From Phenylobacterium sp. (GTDB lineage Bacteria; Pseudomonadota; Alphaproteobacteria; Caulobacterales; Caulobacteraceae): a stretch of 64,000 nt of DNA. The DNA lies in NCBI RefSeq assembly GCF_019636135.1, contig NZ_JAHBYD010000001.1, positions 1 through 64,000 of the forward strand, written 5' to 3'. Within the stretch, counting starts at the first letter, position 1. Each line of letters opens with the position of its first letter. Of this stretch, positions 1 to 7,759 are shown one piece after another. The notes below the pieces were generated by a model. It had not been told where the DNA came from. It searched no databases and saw only the letters and a list, made by a program, of their open reading frames with translations. The translations under genes were made by a program, and so were the position numbers.

Positions 1-1
1 G

Positions 2-709
2 CTGGCGACGCTGGCCTGGGCGCCGTTCGGGCGGGCGGAGACGGGATGGGAGATCTACGTCCCGCTGATCCAGCACGAGATCGGCGCCGCCTGCGGGCCG
101 GAGACCGAGGCGTTCGCCGCGGCGCTCGCCGCCTGGCAGGGCGCGAACGGGCAGCCGGCCGACGGGATGCTGAGCGAACCCTCGTTCCTGGCGATGAAGG
201 GCGCGGTGCAGACGCGGCGCGAGTTCGTGCGGTTCGTGGCCGACGGCGCCTGCCCGGAGACCCCCGACCTGATCACCGCGGCGCGGCCGGAAGAGGGGCT
301 GGGCGGCAAGCCGGTGTGGATGCGGCCGCGGGCGCTGGAGGCCTATCGCGCGATGGTCGCGGCGGCGCGGGCCGAGGTCCCCGAGATCGCCGCCGACCCG
401 CGCAACCTGACCATCTTCTCGGGCTATCGCAGCCCGTCGGCGGACGCGGCGCGCTGCGCGGCCGAGGGCAATTGCAACGGGATCGTGCGCGCCCGCTGCT
501 CGGCGCACCGCACGGGGCTGGCGGCGGACCTGTTCGTCGGCGCGGCGCCCGGCTTCAGCGCGGATTCGACGGCCGACGCGAACCGGCTCTTCATGACGCG
601 GACGGCGGCCTACCGCTGGCTGCTGGCCAACGCCGGGCGGTTCGGCTTCGTGAACTACCCGTTCGAGCCGTGGCACTGGGAGTGGACAGGCGAGGCGCCC
701 GCGCCTTAA
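2..709 (+). CDS. M15-family D-alanyl-D-alanine carboxypeptidase (5' end outside window)
   Basis: The frame is open from the first bases of the window, so the start lies upstream and 235 residues are visible. The first part resembles a peptidoglycan-binding segment (LAAWQGANGQPADGM). The rest is an M15/VanY-like zinc peptidase: SGYRS, then SAHRTGLAADL (the HxxGxxxD zinc motif) and EPWHWEW near the C-terminus (the second zinc His). Family members trim peptidoglycan stem peptides in the periplasm. A signal peptide cannot be seen because the N-terminus is missing. The alpha/beta hydrolase starts 11 bases downstream on the same strand, so the two may be co-transcribed. Confidence 0.85.
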   Translation: MATLAWAPFGRAETGWEIYVPLIQHEIGAACGPETEAFAAALAAWQGANGQPADGMLSEPSFLAMKGAVQTRREFVRFVADGACPETPDLITAARPEEGLGGKPVWMRPRALEAYRAMVAAARAEVPEIAADPRNLTIFSGYRSPSADAARCAAEGNCNGIVRARCSAHRTGLAADLFVGAAPGFSADSTADANRLFMTRTAAYRWLLANAGRFGFVNYPFEPWHWEWTGEAPAP

Positions 710-720
710 CGTCGCGCCCC

Positions 721-1518
721 ATGCCCACCACGATCCTGAACGGCGCCGAGATCGCCTACGACGACATCGCCCCGCCGGGGCCCGCCGAGCGCACGATCCT
801 GCTGCTCCACGGCTTCGCGTCGAACCGCAACGAGGGCTGGAAGCGGACCGGCTGGTACCAGGGCCTGGGGCGGCGCGGGTTCCGCGTCATCGCCATGGAC
901 CAGCGCGGGCACGGCGAGAGCGCCAGGTTCCACGACCCCGCCGACTACGGGCGCGAGACGCTGGCGGCCGATGCGCTCGCGCTGCTGGACCACCTCGGCG
1001 TCCGCGCGCCGGAGGTGTTCGGCTATTCGATGGGCACGCGCACGGCCATGCAGATGGCGCTCGACGCGCCCGACCGGGTGAACAACCTGATGCTGGGCGG
1101 CGTGGGCGGCAAGCTGTTCGACCCGCCGCAGGCCAACGCGCACGGCGAGAGCATCGTCACCGCCATGAACGCCGAGGACCCGGCCAGCATCAGGACCGAG
1201 TTCCTGAGGAGCTTCCGCCAGTTCGCCGACGAGCAGGGCGAGGACCGGCAGGCGCTCGCGGCGTTCTCGCAGGCGCAGAGCCCTGCCCTCGACCGCGCGG
1301 CGCTGGGCCGGCTCGACATGCCGGTGCTGGTGGTGGCGGGCGCGGGCGACGACCTGGCGGGCGATCCCGAGGCGCTGGCGCGGGTGTTCCCCCACGGGCG
1401 CGGCGTCACCCTGCCGGGCTGCGACCACTTCTCGGCCATCCCGCATGCGGCCCTGAAGGCCACCGTCCTCGATTTCCTGGACGGCATGCTCGACGACGAC
1501 TTCCCGCCGTTCGAGTAG
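721..1518 (+). CDS. alpha/beta hydrolase
   Basis: 265 residues with the alpha/beta hydrolase fold signature: an HGF oxyanion motif near residue 37, nucleophile Ser103 in GYSMG, acid Asp210 or Asp211 in GAGDD, and His236 in CDHFS. The ATG at 721 is chosen because the reading frame upstream overlaps the preceding peptidase and homology begins at MPTTIL. The substrate cannot be told from sequence; esterase, haloperoxidase-like and lactonase members share this layout. It lies 11 bases after the peptidase gene, which suggests co-transcription. Confidence 0.88.
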   Translation: MPTTILNGAEIAYDDIAPPGPAERTILLLHGFASNRNEGWKRTGWYQGLGRRGFRVIAMDQRGHGESARFHDPADYGRETLAADALALLDHLGVRAPEVFGYSMGTRTAMQMALDAPDRVNNLMLGGVGGKLFDPPQANAHGESIVTAMNAEDPASIRTEFLRSFRQFADEQGEDRQALAAFSQAQSPALDRAALGRLDMPVLVVAGAGDDLAGDPEALARVFPHGRGVTLPGCDHFSAIPHAALKATVLDFLDGMLDDDFPPFE

Positions 1519-1556
1519 CGCCGCGAAGGCCGCGAAGCGGCGCCTTCCGATTCGGT

Positions 1557-1635
1557 CAAACCGCGGAATGCGCGGAATGACGCGGAAAGCGGCTCCGGAA
1601 CTCCTTCCGCGAAATTCCGCGTATTCCGCGGTTCC
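1557..1635. repeat. 9-bp-period inverted repeat, copy 1
   Basis: The left arm has CGCGGAAT-type units repeating every 9 bases (ACCGCGGAAT, GCGCGGAAT, GACGCGGAA). The right arm is the reverse complement (TTCCGCGAA, ATTCCGCGT, ATTCCGCGGTT). A spacer of about 20 bases separates them. The architecture is the same as the element at 45649-45721, although the unit sequence differs. It lies between the hydrolase and the acyl-CoA dehydrogenase gene. Confidence 0.8.
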
Positions 1636-1775
1636 AGGTGACTGAGCTTCCGCTTCCGCGAAGGCTCGCGGACCACCGCGCGTACGACAGGTCGATGTCG
1701 GCGCCGGCGACGTCCTTTACAGGGCACGGCAAAGCCGCCTCGCCCGATGCCCCGCAACCCTGCCATAGTGTGCGC

Positions 1776-3416
1776 ATGACTCTCGTTATCCCGAAGCTCC
1801 CGGGCCTGCTCGAAGAGGCCGCCGACGAGGCCGCCGCCATGGTGGCCTCGATCACCGGCTCGGTGCGGAGCCGGGTGTGCAAGGGCGACGCCCTCGACCG
1901 CAAGCTGCTCGACGCCGAGCAGCACGTGGCGCACGGGCTGGCCTGGGCGGCTTCCTACGCGGAGACGCTGCGCCAGGTGGCGGCCTGGGCGCGGGACCTG
2001 GGGCCGCTGTTCACGGAGGCCGAGGCGCTGCCGGCGCAGCTCCTGGCGCACGAATACCTGAGCCAGCTCGCCGGCGGCATCCCGATGAGCCAGGGCGAGG
2101 TGTTCCGTCCGTCGGACGTGTTCGCGCCGGCCGAGCGGCTGACGCACGTGCTGGGCCGCTTCCGGCCGGCGGCGTCGCAGAAGTGCAAGACGCGGATCGT
2201 CGAGCTGCTGGCCCGCGCGCAGGGCCAGCCCTCGCTGGAGGCGAGCGGGCTGGACGAGACCCTGGTGCTGGCGCGCCACCAGTTCCACGAGTTCACGCAG
2301 GACAGGATCACCCCCCACGCCCACCGCTGGCACCTGAACGACGAACTGATCCCGATCGAGCTGCTGCAGGAGCTGGGCGACCTCGGCGTGTTCGGCCTGA
2401 CCGCGCCCGAGGCATGGGGCGGCTCCGGCCTGGGCAAGGTGGCCATGTGCGTGGTGACCGAGGCGTTGTCGCGGGGCTGGATCGGCGCGGGGTCGCTGGC
2501 GACGCGCTCGGAGATCGCCACCGAGCTCCTGCTGGCGCACGGCACGGAGGACCAGAAGCAGAAGTACCTGCCGGGCATCGTCTCGGGCGCGATCATCCCG
2601 ACGGCGGTGTTCACCGAGCCCGACACCGGCTCCGACCTGGGGTCGCTGAAGACGCGGGGCCTGCGCTGGGCCAACGGCTGGAAGGTCTACGGCGCCAAGA
2701 CCTGGATCACGCATGCGGCGCGCGCCGACCTGATGACGCTGCTGGTGCGGACGGATCCCTCGAAGAAGGACCACCGCGGGCTCTCCATGCTGCTGGCCGA
2801 GAAGCCGCGCGGGACGGCCGACAACCCCTTCCCCGCGCCCGGCATGAGCGGCGGCGAGATCGGCGTGATCGGCTATCGCGGCATGAAGGAGTACGAGATC
2901 GGCTTCGACGGCTTCGAGGTTCCGCACGAGAACCTGCTGGGCGGCCAGGAGGGCCAGGGCTTCGTGCAGCTCATGGCGACGTTCGAGAGCGCCCGAATCC
3001 AGACCGCCGCGCGCGCCATCGGCGTGGGGCAGAGCGCGCTGGACCTGGCGCTGGACTACGCGCTGACCCGCAAGCAGTTCGGCGAGCCGATCGCCCACTT
3101 CCCGCGGGTGGCCAACAAGCTGGCGATGATGGCGGCCGAGCTGGCGGGCGCGCGGCGGCTGACCTGGTTCGCGGCGCGGTCGAAGGACGAGGGCCGCCGC
3201 TGCGATCTCGAAGCCGGGATGGCGAAGCTGGTGGCGGCGCGGGTCGCCTGGGCGGCGGCGGACAACGCCGTGCAGGTCCACGGCGGCAACGGCTTTGCGC
3301 TGGAGAGCCCGATCAGCCGCGTCCTGGCCGACGCGCGCATCCTCAACATCTTCGAAGGCGCCGGCGAGATCCAGGCGCAGGTCATCGCGCGCAGGCTGCT
3401 GGAAGGCGCGAACTGA
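1776..3416 (+). CDS. mcd: acyl-CoA dehydrogenase, probable (2S)-methylsuccinyl-CoA dehydrogenase
   Basis: 546 residues: an N-terminal extension of about 150 residues precedes a complete acyl-CoA dehydrogenase fold. Visible motifs are TEPDTGSDLG (FAD/substrate region), FESARIQTAARA, RKQFG, and FEGAGEIQ with the likely catalytic base Glu527. The length, the extension and the stretches PGMSGGEI, ARVAWAADN-like and HGGNGFALE match what I recall of Mcd, which oxidises methylsuccinyl-CoA to mesaconyl-CoA in the ethylmalonyl-CoA pathway. Electrons would go to ETF (encoded at 7013-8692). The ATG at 1776 is chosen because homology starts there. No ccr or ecm gene is in the window, so the pathway role is inferred from family resemblance. 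Confidence 0.82.
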   Translation: MTLVIPKLPGLLEEAADEAAAMVASITGSVRSRVCKGDALDRKLLDAEQHVAHGLAWAASYAETLRQVAAWARDLGPLFTEAEALPAQLLAHEYLSQLAGGIPMSQGEVFRPSDVFAPAERLTHVLGRFRPAASQKCKTRIVELLARAQGQPSLEASGLDETLVLARHQFHEFTQDRITPHAHRWHLNDELIPIELLQELGDLGVFGLTAPEAWGGSGLGKVAMCVVTEALSRGWIGAGSLATRSEIATELLLAHGTEDQKQKYLPGIVSGAIIPTAVFTEPDTGSDLGSLKTRGLRWANGWKVYGAKTWITHAARADLMTLLVRTDPSKKDHRGLSMLLAEKPRGTADNPFPAPGMSGGEIGVIGYRGMKEYEIGFDGFEVPHENLLGGQEGQGFVQLMATFESARIQTAARAIGVGQSALDLALDYALTRKQFGEPIAHFPRVANKLAMMAAELAGARRLTWFAARSKDEGRRCDLEAGMAKLVAARVAWAAADNAVQVHGGNGFALESPISRVLADARILNIFEGAGEIQAQVIARRLLEGAN

Positions 3417-3427
3417 GCAAACCCGAT

Positions 3428-3578
3428 TGTCATCCCGGTTTCGCGAAGCGAAGACCGGGACCCAACCTTCCGGTGCTCTGAGTTTAGTGGGCGGCCCTGA
3501 ACGTTGGGCCGTACTCCTTGGCGCGGAGCACCAGTCGGTTGGGTCCCGGTCTTGGGCTCCGCCCAAACCGGGATGACA
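3428..3578. repeat. nested palindromic element, family A, copy 1
   Basis: Outer ends TGTCATCCCGG and CCGGGATGACA are inverted. Each arm contains its own stem (ATCCCGGT..ACCGGGA; TCCCGGT..ACCGGGA) and then CCCAACC or GGTTGGG. It fills the gap between the converging acyl-CoA dehydrogenase and TetR genes, so it could terminate transcription from both sides. Confidence 0.85.
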
Positions 3579-3588
3579 ACGCGTGGGG

Positions 3589-4245
3589 TCAGTCCCGGGG
3601 GGCGAAGCCGTCGGCGATGAGGCCGATCTGGCGGTCCATGACGGCGATCATGCCCTTGGCGTCGGTGTCGTTGGTGATGACGAGGCGGTACGTCCAGGCA
3701 TAGGCGCTGCACAGGAGGTCGATCACCTCCTGCAGGTCGATGTCGTGGCGGACGTCGCCCTCGGCCTGGCCGCGCAGGAGCGTCTCGCGGATGATCTGCT
3801 GCAGGCGCTGGTTGCGGCCGTAGGGCCGGGCGCCGGGCGCCAGCGTCCAGTCGTAGGCGGCGGCGATGTGGCTGAGGAACAGCCGCACGTGCCGGGCCTC
3901 GAACTCGAAGTGGACGGCGAACATGGTCCTGAGGCGATCGGCCGTGGAGCCGCGCACGTGGGGCATCACCCGGTCGATCTCCGCGTAGAGCGGGTCGAGC
4001 CGGGCGGCCATCACCTCGGAGAGGATCTCGCCCTTGGAGGCGAAGGTCGTGAAGACCGATCCCACGGCGACGCCGGCATGACGGGCGATCTCGCGGATCG
4101 TCGTGCCTTCGTAGCCGTGGGTGTCGAACAGCTCCCGCGCCGCGGTGATGACCCGCTGGCGCGTCGCTTCCTTCTGCGACTGCCGCGCGGGCGGAACCCC
4201 CTTTTCAGGAGAAGGAGGGGGCGTGGGTCCGACGTCAGCCTTCAT
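3589..4245 (-). CDS. TetR/AcrR family transcriptional regulator
   Basis: 218 residues. The N-terminal helix-turn-helix spans roughly residues 27-75 (ITAARELFDTHGYEGTTIREIARHAG, then VGSVFTTFASKGEIL). The C-terminal part is an all-helical ligand-binding domain. It is the second of two adjacent TetR genes on this strand; its start is 19 bases after the stop of the other, so they are probably one operon. The first 25 residues are proline-rich, and a later start is possible but no better-placed ATG was seen. The target and ligand are unknown; the convergent neighbour is the Mcd-like gene. Confidence 0.88.
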   Translation of the reverse strand: MKADVGPTPPPSPEKGVPPARQSQKEATRQRVITAARELFDTHGYEGTTIREIARHAGVAVGSVFTTFASKGEILSEVMAARLDPLYAEIDRVMPHVRGSTADRLRTMFAVHFEFEARHVRLFLSHIAAAYDWTLAPGARPYGRNQRLQQIIRETLLRGQAEGDVRHDIDLQEVIDLLCSAYAWTYRLVITNDTDAKGMIAVMDRQIGLIADGFAPRD

Positions 4246-4264
4246 CCGGGATTCGGTCGCGGCC

Positions 4265-4915
4265 TCAGCCGCGACGGGCGCCCGCCAGCAGGATGCGGAT
4301 CTGGTCGCGCGAGCGCGCCTGCAGCGCGTCCAGGCTCCAGCCCTCGAAGATCGCCTGCGGGAAGTTCGACAGGTAGGTGTCGAACAGCATCTGCGAGCGG
4401 AGCTTCACTTCGGCTTCCTGCGACAACTCGCCGCGGGTGACGGCGTTCGCCAGGGTCTCGGTGAAGAGATCCTGCATGATCAGGTTGTTGGGCAGCCCGC
4501 GCAGCGTGGGGCCGCCGTCCTTGTCCCACGACACCGAGAAGGCCGCGCGGGCAAGCTGGAGGCGGGTCTTGTAGAAGGTGTAGCCCGCCATGAACATCTT
4601 CAGCAGGCCGTCCTCGACGTTGCGGCCGCGCTCGGCGGCTTCGCGCATCGACGCGATCAGCGCCTCGATGTCGTCGACCATGATCTCGCGGAAGAGATCC
4701 GACTTGTCCGTGAAGTTGGCGAAGACCGCGCCGGTCGACATCCCGGCGGCCGAGGCGATGTCCCGGATGGTGGCGCCTTCGTAGCCTTGTTCGGAGAAGA
4801 GGCGGCGCGCGGCGGCCAGGACCTTCAGGCGGGTCTGCTGCTTGGCGAGGGCGCGACGGGTGGGGGCGCGGGCCGGAGCATCGGCGGCGACCGAGTTGGG
4901 GGAGATGTGCTTCAT
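4265..4915 (-). CDS. TetR/AcrR family transcriptional regulator
   Basis: 216 residues with a TetR helix-turn-helix at about residues 24-70 (RLFSEQGYEGATIRDIASAAG, TGAVFANFTDKSDLF) and a helical effector domain. I choose the ATG at 4915 because AAGAGACG lies just upstream; an in-frame GTG at 4933 is the alternative. It is the first gene of a two-regulator operon. The upstream spacer holds overlapping palindromes at 4994-5015 that could be its own operator. Confidence 0.87.
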   Translation of the reverse strand: MKHISPNSVAADAPARAPTRRALAKQQTRLKVLAAARRLFSEQGYEGATIRDIASAAGMSTGAVFANFTDKSDLFREIMVDDIEALIASMREAAERGRNVEDGLLKMFMAGYTFYKTRLQLARAAFSVSWDKDGGPTLRGLPNNLIMQDLFTETLANAVTRGELSQEAEVKLRSQMLFDTYLSNFPQAIFEGWSLDALQARSRDQIRILLAGARRG

Positions 4916-4993
4916 TCGTCTCTTGTTGTTCACCGGAGGGGGGTTCCGGCGAAGGGCTTGGTTTGAGGGAGAAACCGGCGTCGGCGTAGCCTA

Positions 4994-5015
4994 TCACCGG
5001 CGGTGAACATGTTCA
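4994..5015. promoter_or_regulatory. overlapping palindromes, candidate TetR operator
   Basis: TCACCGGCGGTGA (4994-5006) is symmetric apart from the central base. It overlaps TGAACATGTTCA (5004-5015), a perfect 12-base palindrome. The pair sits about 80-100 bases upstream of the TetR start at 4915. A second TGAACATGATCA (10 of 12 symmetric) follows at 5164. Confidence 0.5.
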
Positions 5016-5163
5016 ACTAACTCGTTACTCGAACTAGGTTGCAGGCTTGCAATCCGCCAGGCGACGACCTGTCCGGAGCGAGGACCGCGGTCCGCAAATC
5101 CTTATTCCACAAGGAAGACTCAGTCATCTCCGATCCAGCCTGCGGGGCCTGAGCAGCGCTCGT

Positions 5164-5175
5164 TGAACATGATCA
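5164..5175. promoter_or_regulatory. near-palindrome TGAACATGATCA, second candidate operator
   Basis: It matches the 5004-5015 palindrome at 10 or more of 12 positions. It lies about 80 bases before the HIG1-like gene, with a further TGAACATG half-site near 5200. Repetition of the same motif three times in one spacer supports a shared DNA-binding protein. Which regulator binds is inference. Confidence 0.4.
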
Positions 5176-5252
5176 TGGGCGCTAAAGTCAAGTTTCAAAT
5201 GAACATGGGCTTGGCGTTGGCCTAGTCCCCGTCTGAGGCCTAAGTTGGGCGC

Positions 5253-5450
5253 ATGGACGTGTTCGACTACCTCATCTACGCGGCGCTGGCGGCGGTCGCG
5301 ATCGTGCTTGCGGCGGGCATCTATGCGCTGTTCCGCGGCGGCGACTTCGGGCGGTCGTATTCCAACAAGCTGATGCGCCTGCGGGTGCTGACCCAGGCGA
5401 TCGCGGTGGCGGTGCTGTGCCTGGCGGTCTGGTGGCGCAGCCAGAGCTGA
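5253..5450 (+). CDS. HIG1-domain-like twin-transmembrane protein
   Basis: 65 residues with two hydrophobic helices (about residues 6-27 and 44-61) joined by a basic loop FRGGDFGRSYSNKLMRLRV. That loop is characteristic of the HIG1/hypoxia-induced family found in alphaproteobacteria, where it often precedes a corrinoid adenosyltransferase gene as it does here. Its stop overlaps the next start (TGATG at 5448-5452), so the two are translationally coupled. Family members in mitochondria associate with respiratory complexes; the bacterial role is not established. Confidence 0.8.
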   Translation: MDVFDYLIYAALAAVAIVLAAGIYALFRGGDFGRSYSNKLMRLRVLTQAIAVAVLCLAVWWRSQS

Positions 5451-6034
5451 TGGTCACGCTCAACCGCATCTACACGCGCACCGGCGACGCCGGGACCACG
5501 CGGCTCTCCACCGGCGCGCCGGTGAGCAAGGCCGACCTGCGGGTCGAGGCCTACGGCGCGGTCGACGAGACCAACGCCTGCGTGGGGCTGGCGCGGACGG
5601 GCGAAGGCGTCGACGCCGAGCTCGACGCCATGCTGGCGCGCATCCAGAACGAGCTCTTCGACCTGGGCGCGGACCTGTCGACGCCGCCCAGGGACGGGGA
5701 GGCCGAGGGCTCCGTGCTGCGGGTGACGGACGCTCAGGTGACCTGGCTGGAGGGCGCCATCGACGCGCTGAACGACCGCCTGCCGGCGCTGCAGTCGTTC
5801 GTGCTGCCGGGCGGGACGCCGGCGGCCGCGGCCCTGCACCTGGCGCGGACGGTGTGCCGCCGCGCCGAGCGCGAGGCCGTGCGGCTGGTGGAGGCCGGCG
5901 AGCCGGTGAGCGGCCCGGCCATGCGCTACCTGAACCGCCTGTCGGACTTCCTGTTCGTCGCCGCGAGATGGGCCAACAACCGCGGCGAAGCCGAGGTCTT
6001 CTGGCAGAGCGGCAAGACGCGTTCCCTCCCTTAA
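5450..6034 (+). CDS. PduO-type cob(I)yrinic acid a,c-diamide (corrinoid) adenosyltransferase
   Basis: 194 residues. N-terminal IYTRTGDAGTTRL is the ATP-binding signature of PduO-type adenosyltransferases. It is followed by YGAVDETNA, a helical bundle with FVLPGG, RTVCRRAER, and YLNRLSDFLFVAAR. The enzyme transfers the adenosyl group of ATP to reduced corrinoid to make coenzyme B12. The ATG at 5450 overlaps the previous stop. The last residues (TRSLP) and the stop codon are encoded by the left arm of a repeat that begins at 6022, so the native C-terminus may have been replaced. Confidence 0.93.
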   Translation: MVTLNRIYTRTGDAGTTRLSTGAPVSKADLRVEAYGAVDETNACVGLARTGEGVDAELDAMLARIQNELFDLGADLSTPPRDGEAEGSVLRVTDAQVTWLEGAIDALNDRLPALQSFVLPGGTPAAAALHLARTVCRRAEREAVRLVEAGEPVSGPAMRYLNRLSDFLFVAARWANNRGEAEVFWQSGKTRSLP

Positions 6035-6084
6035 TGGGAAGGGACAGACCGCGTAGCGGTCAGGGTGGGGCAGCCTGACCCAAA
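6022..6084. repeat. family D inverted repeat, left arm (flanks DUF559 gene)
   Basis: It begins TTCCCTCCCTTAATGGGAAGG and continues through the small hairpin GACCGC-GTA-GCGGTC to AGGGTGGGGCAGCCTGACCCA. Its reverse complement recurs at 6531-6595 with few mismatches. The left end lies inside the adenosyltransferase coding sequence. Confidence 0.88.
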
Positions 6085-6148
6085 CTCGGCGCCACGCGAT
6101 TCCCAATCCCCACTTGCATATCGGAACATATCATGAACATTGTGACCC

Positions 6149-6553
6149 ATGCGCTCCGAGATCACCCGTGCCCGCGAGTTTCGCAGCAACATGAGCGAGC
6201 CGGAGGTGATGCTGTGGAGCCGGCTCAAGCTGTTGCGCGAGCGGGGCTTCCGCTTCCGCCGCCAAGCGCCGTTCAAGGGCTTCTTCCTCGACTTCGTCTG
6301 CTACTCGCGGCGGCTGGTCGTCGAGGTCGACGGGAGCCAGCATGGCGAAGACGTTCAGGGCGCGCACGACGCCATGCGTGACGCGATCCTGCGGCGGCAA
6401 GGTTTCACGGTCCTGCGGTTCTGGACCAGCGAGGTGCGCGGAGATCCCGGTGGCGTCGTGGACCGGGTGATCGCTCACTTGGAGGCGACGCCGCGGGTGC
6501 ATGAGGACGCTAGCCGGCGGGCGCGGAGCCTGGGTCAGACTGCCCCACCCTGA
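6149..6553 (+). CDS. DUF559 domain-containing protein (restriction-endonuclease-like fold)
   Basis: 134 residues. The DUF559 core is RARxFRxxMSEPEVMLWSRL, then FRFRRQAPFKGFFLDF, VVEVDGSQH and GFTVLRFW. The D-(x)n-ExD arrangement (FLDF...VEVDG) matches the Vsr-like nuclease fold, so DNA cleavage is likely but unproven. The gene lies between two inverted copies of a repeat of about 60 bases (6022-6084 and 6531-6595), and its C-terminus (LGQTAPP) is read from the right copy. The unit looks like a gene carried by, or co-travelling with, the palindromic element. Confidence 0.85.
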   Translation: MRSEITRAREFRSNMSEPEVMLWSRLKLLRERGFRFRRQAPFKGFFLDFVCYSRRLVVEVDGSQHGEDVQGAHDAMRDAILRRQGFTVLRFWTSEVRGDPGGVVDRVIAHLEATPRVHEDASRRARSLGQTAPP

Positions 6554-6595
6554 CCGCGCTGCGCGCGGTTTGTCCCTCCCCATTAAGGGAGGGAA
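6531..6595. repeat. family D inverted repeat, right arm
   Basis: TGGGTCAGACTGCCCCACCC, then a GACCGCGC-type hairpin and TGTCCCTCCCC-ATTAAGGGAGGG. It is the reverse complement of 6022-6084 with a few changes. It overlaps the end of the DUF559 gene and stops three bases before the stop codon of the gene at 6598. Confidence 0.88.
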
Positions 6596-6597
6596 GG

Positions 6598-6864
6598 CTA
6601 CTTCTTCGCCGCCGGCTGGTCGCGGCCGATGGCCTTCTTGGCTTCGGCCAGGGCCTTCTCGTCGGTGATCAAGCGGCCGGTGATGTCGCTGGTCAGGACC
6701 GGGGTGGCGCAGATTCGCTCGACCGGGTCCCACCACTTCTTGAGCTCCTTCTCGCAGTGCATGGCGGGCTGCACCCACCACACCTGCCAGACGCCCACGC
6801 CGATGGCCGCGGCGATGAAAAGGCCGAAGAAGATCAGCTTCAGGCGCTCGATATTCGGGTTCAT
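6598..6864 (-). CDS. hypothetical single-pass membrane protein
   Basis: 88 residues with one transmembrane helix at about residues 9-31 (LIFFGLFIAAAIGVGVWQVWW). A charged tail follows with two cysteines (HCEKELKKWWD and ICATPV) and a lysine-rich end. I do not recognise a family. It is divergent from etfB across a 148-base spacer. The topology suggests a short cytoplasmic N-terminus and a periplasmic tail, but this is inference. Confidence 0.7.
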   Translation of the reverse strand: MNPNIERLKLIFFGLFIAAAIGVGVWQVWWVQPAMHCEKELKKWWDPVERICATPVLTSDITGRLITDEKALAEAKKAIGRDQPAAKK

Positions 6865-7012
6865 GCGGCGCTTTTACGTAAGGAGAGGCGGGTCTGGCTA
6901 GGTTTGTGGGACGCCATCGAAGCGCGGCGGCTGCACTTGCAATGCGCGCCGGAACGGGTATCAGCCACCCGCTTATTGCATTTCCGCGAACAATTTGAGG
7001 CGCTAGCAACCC

Positions 7013-7759
<747 letters not shown>

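Larger units (their letters stand above)
4916..5252. other. divergent intergenic region between tetR and the HIG1-like gene
   Basis: 337 bases without a supported gene (318 if the GTG start of the TetR gene is used). It contains two overlapping palindromes (4994-5015), a related near-palindrome (5164-5175) and a half-site ATGAACATG (5199-5207). It is less GC-rich than its surroundings in places. It should contain promoters for both divergent units, but no convincing -35/-10 pair is visible. Confidence 0.6.

Noticed and set aside
46..720. Plus-strand frame continuing upstream of the alpha/beta hydrolase
   Set aside because: It is out of frame with the M15 peptidase motifs in the same interval; hydrolase homology begins at the ATG at 721.
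1023..3566. Long open frame on the minus strand (about 850 codons) opposite the hydrolase and Mcd-like genes
   Set aside because: Its translation is low-complexity (Arg/Ala/Gln/His-rich) and mirrors the third-position GC bias of the true genes on the plus strand. No start signal or motif supports it.
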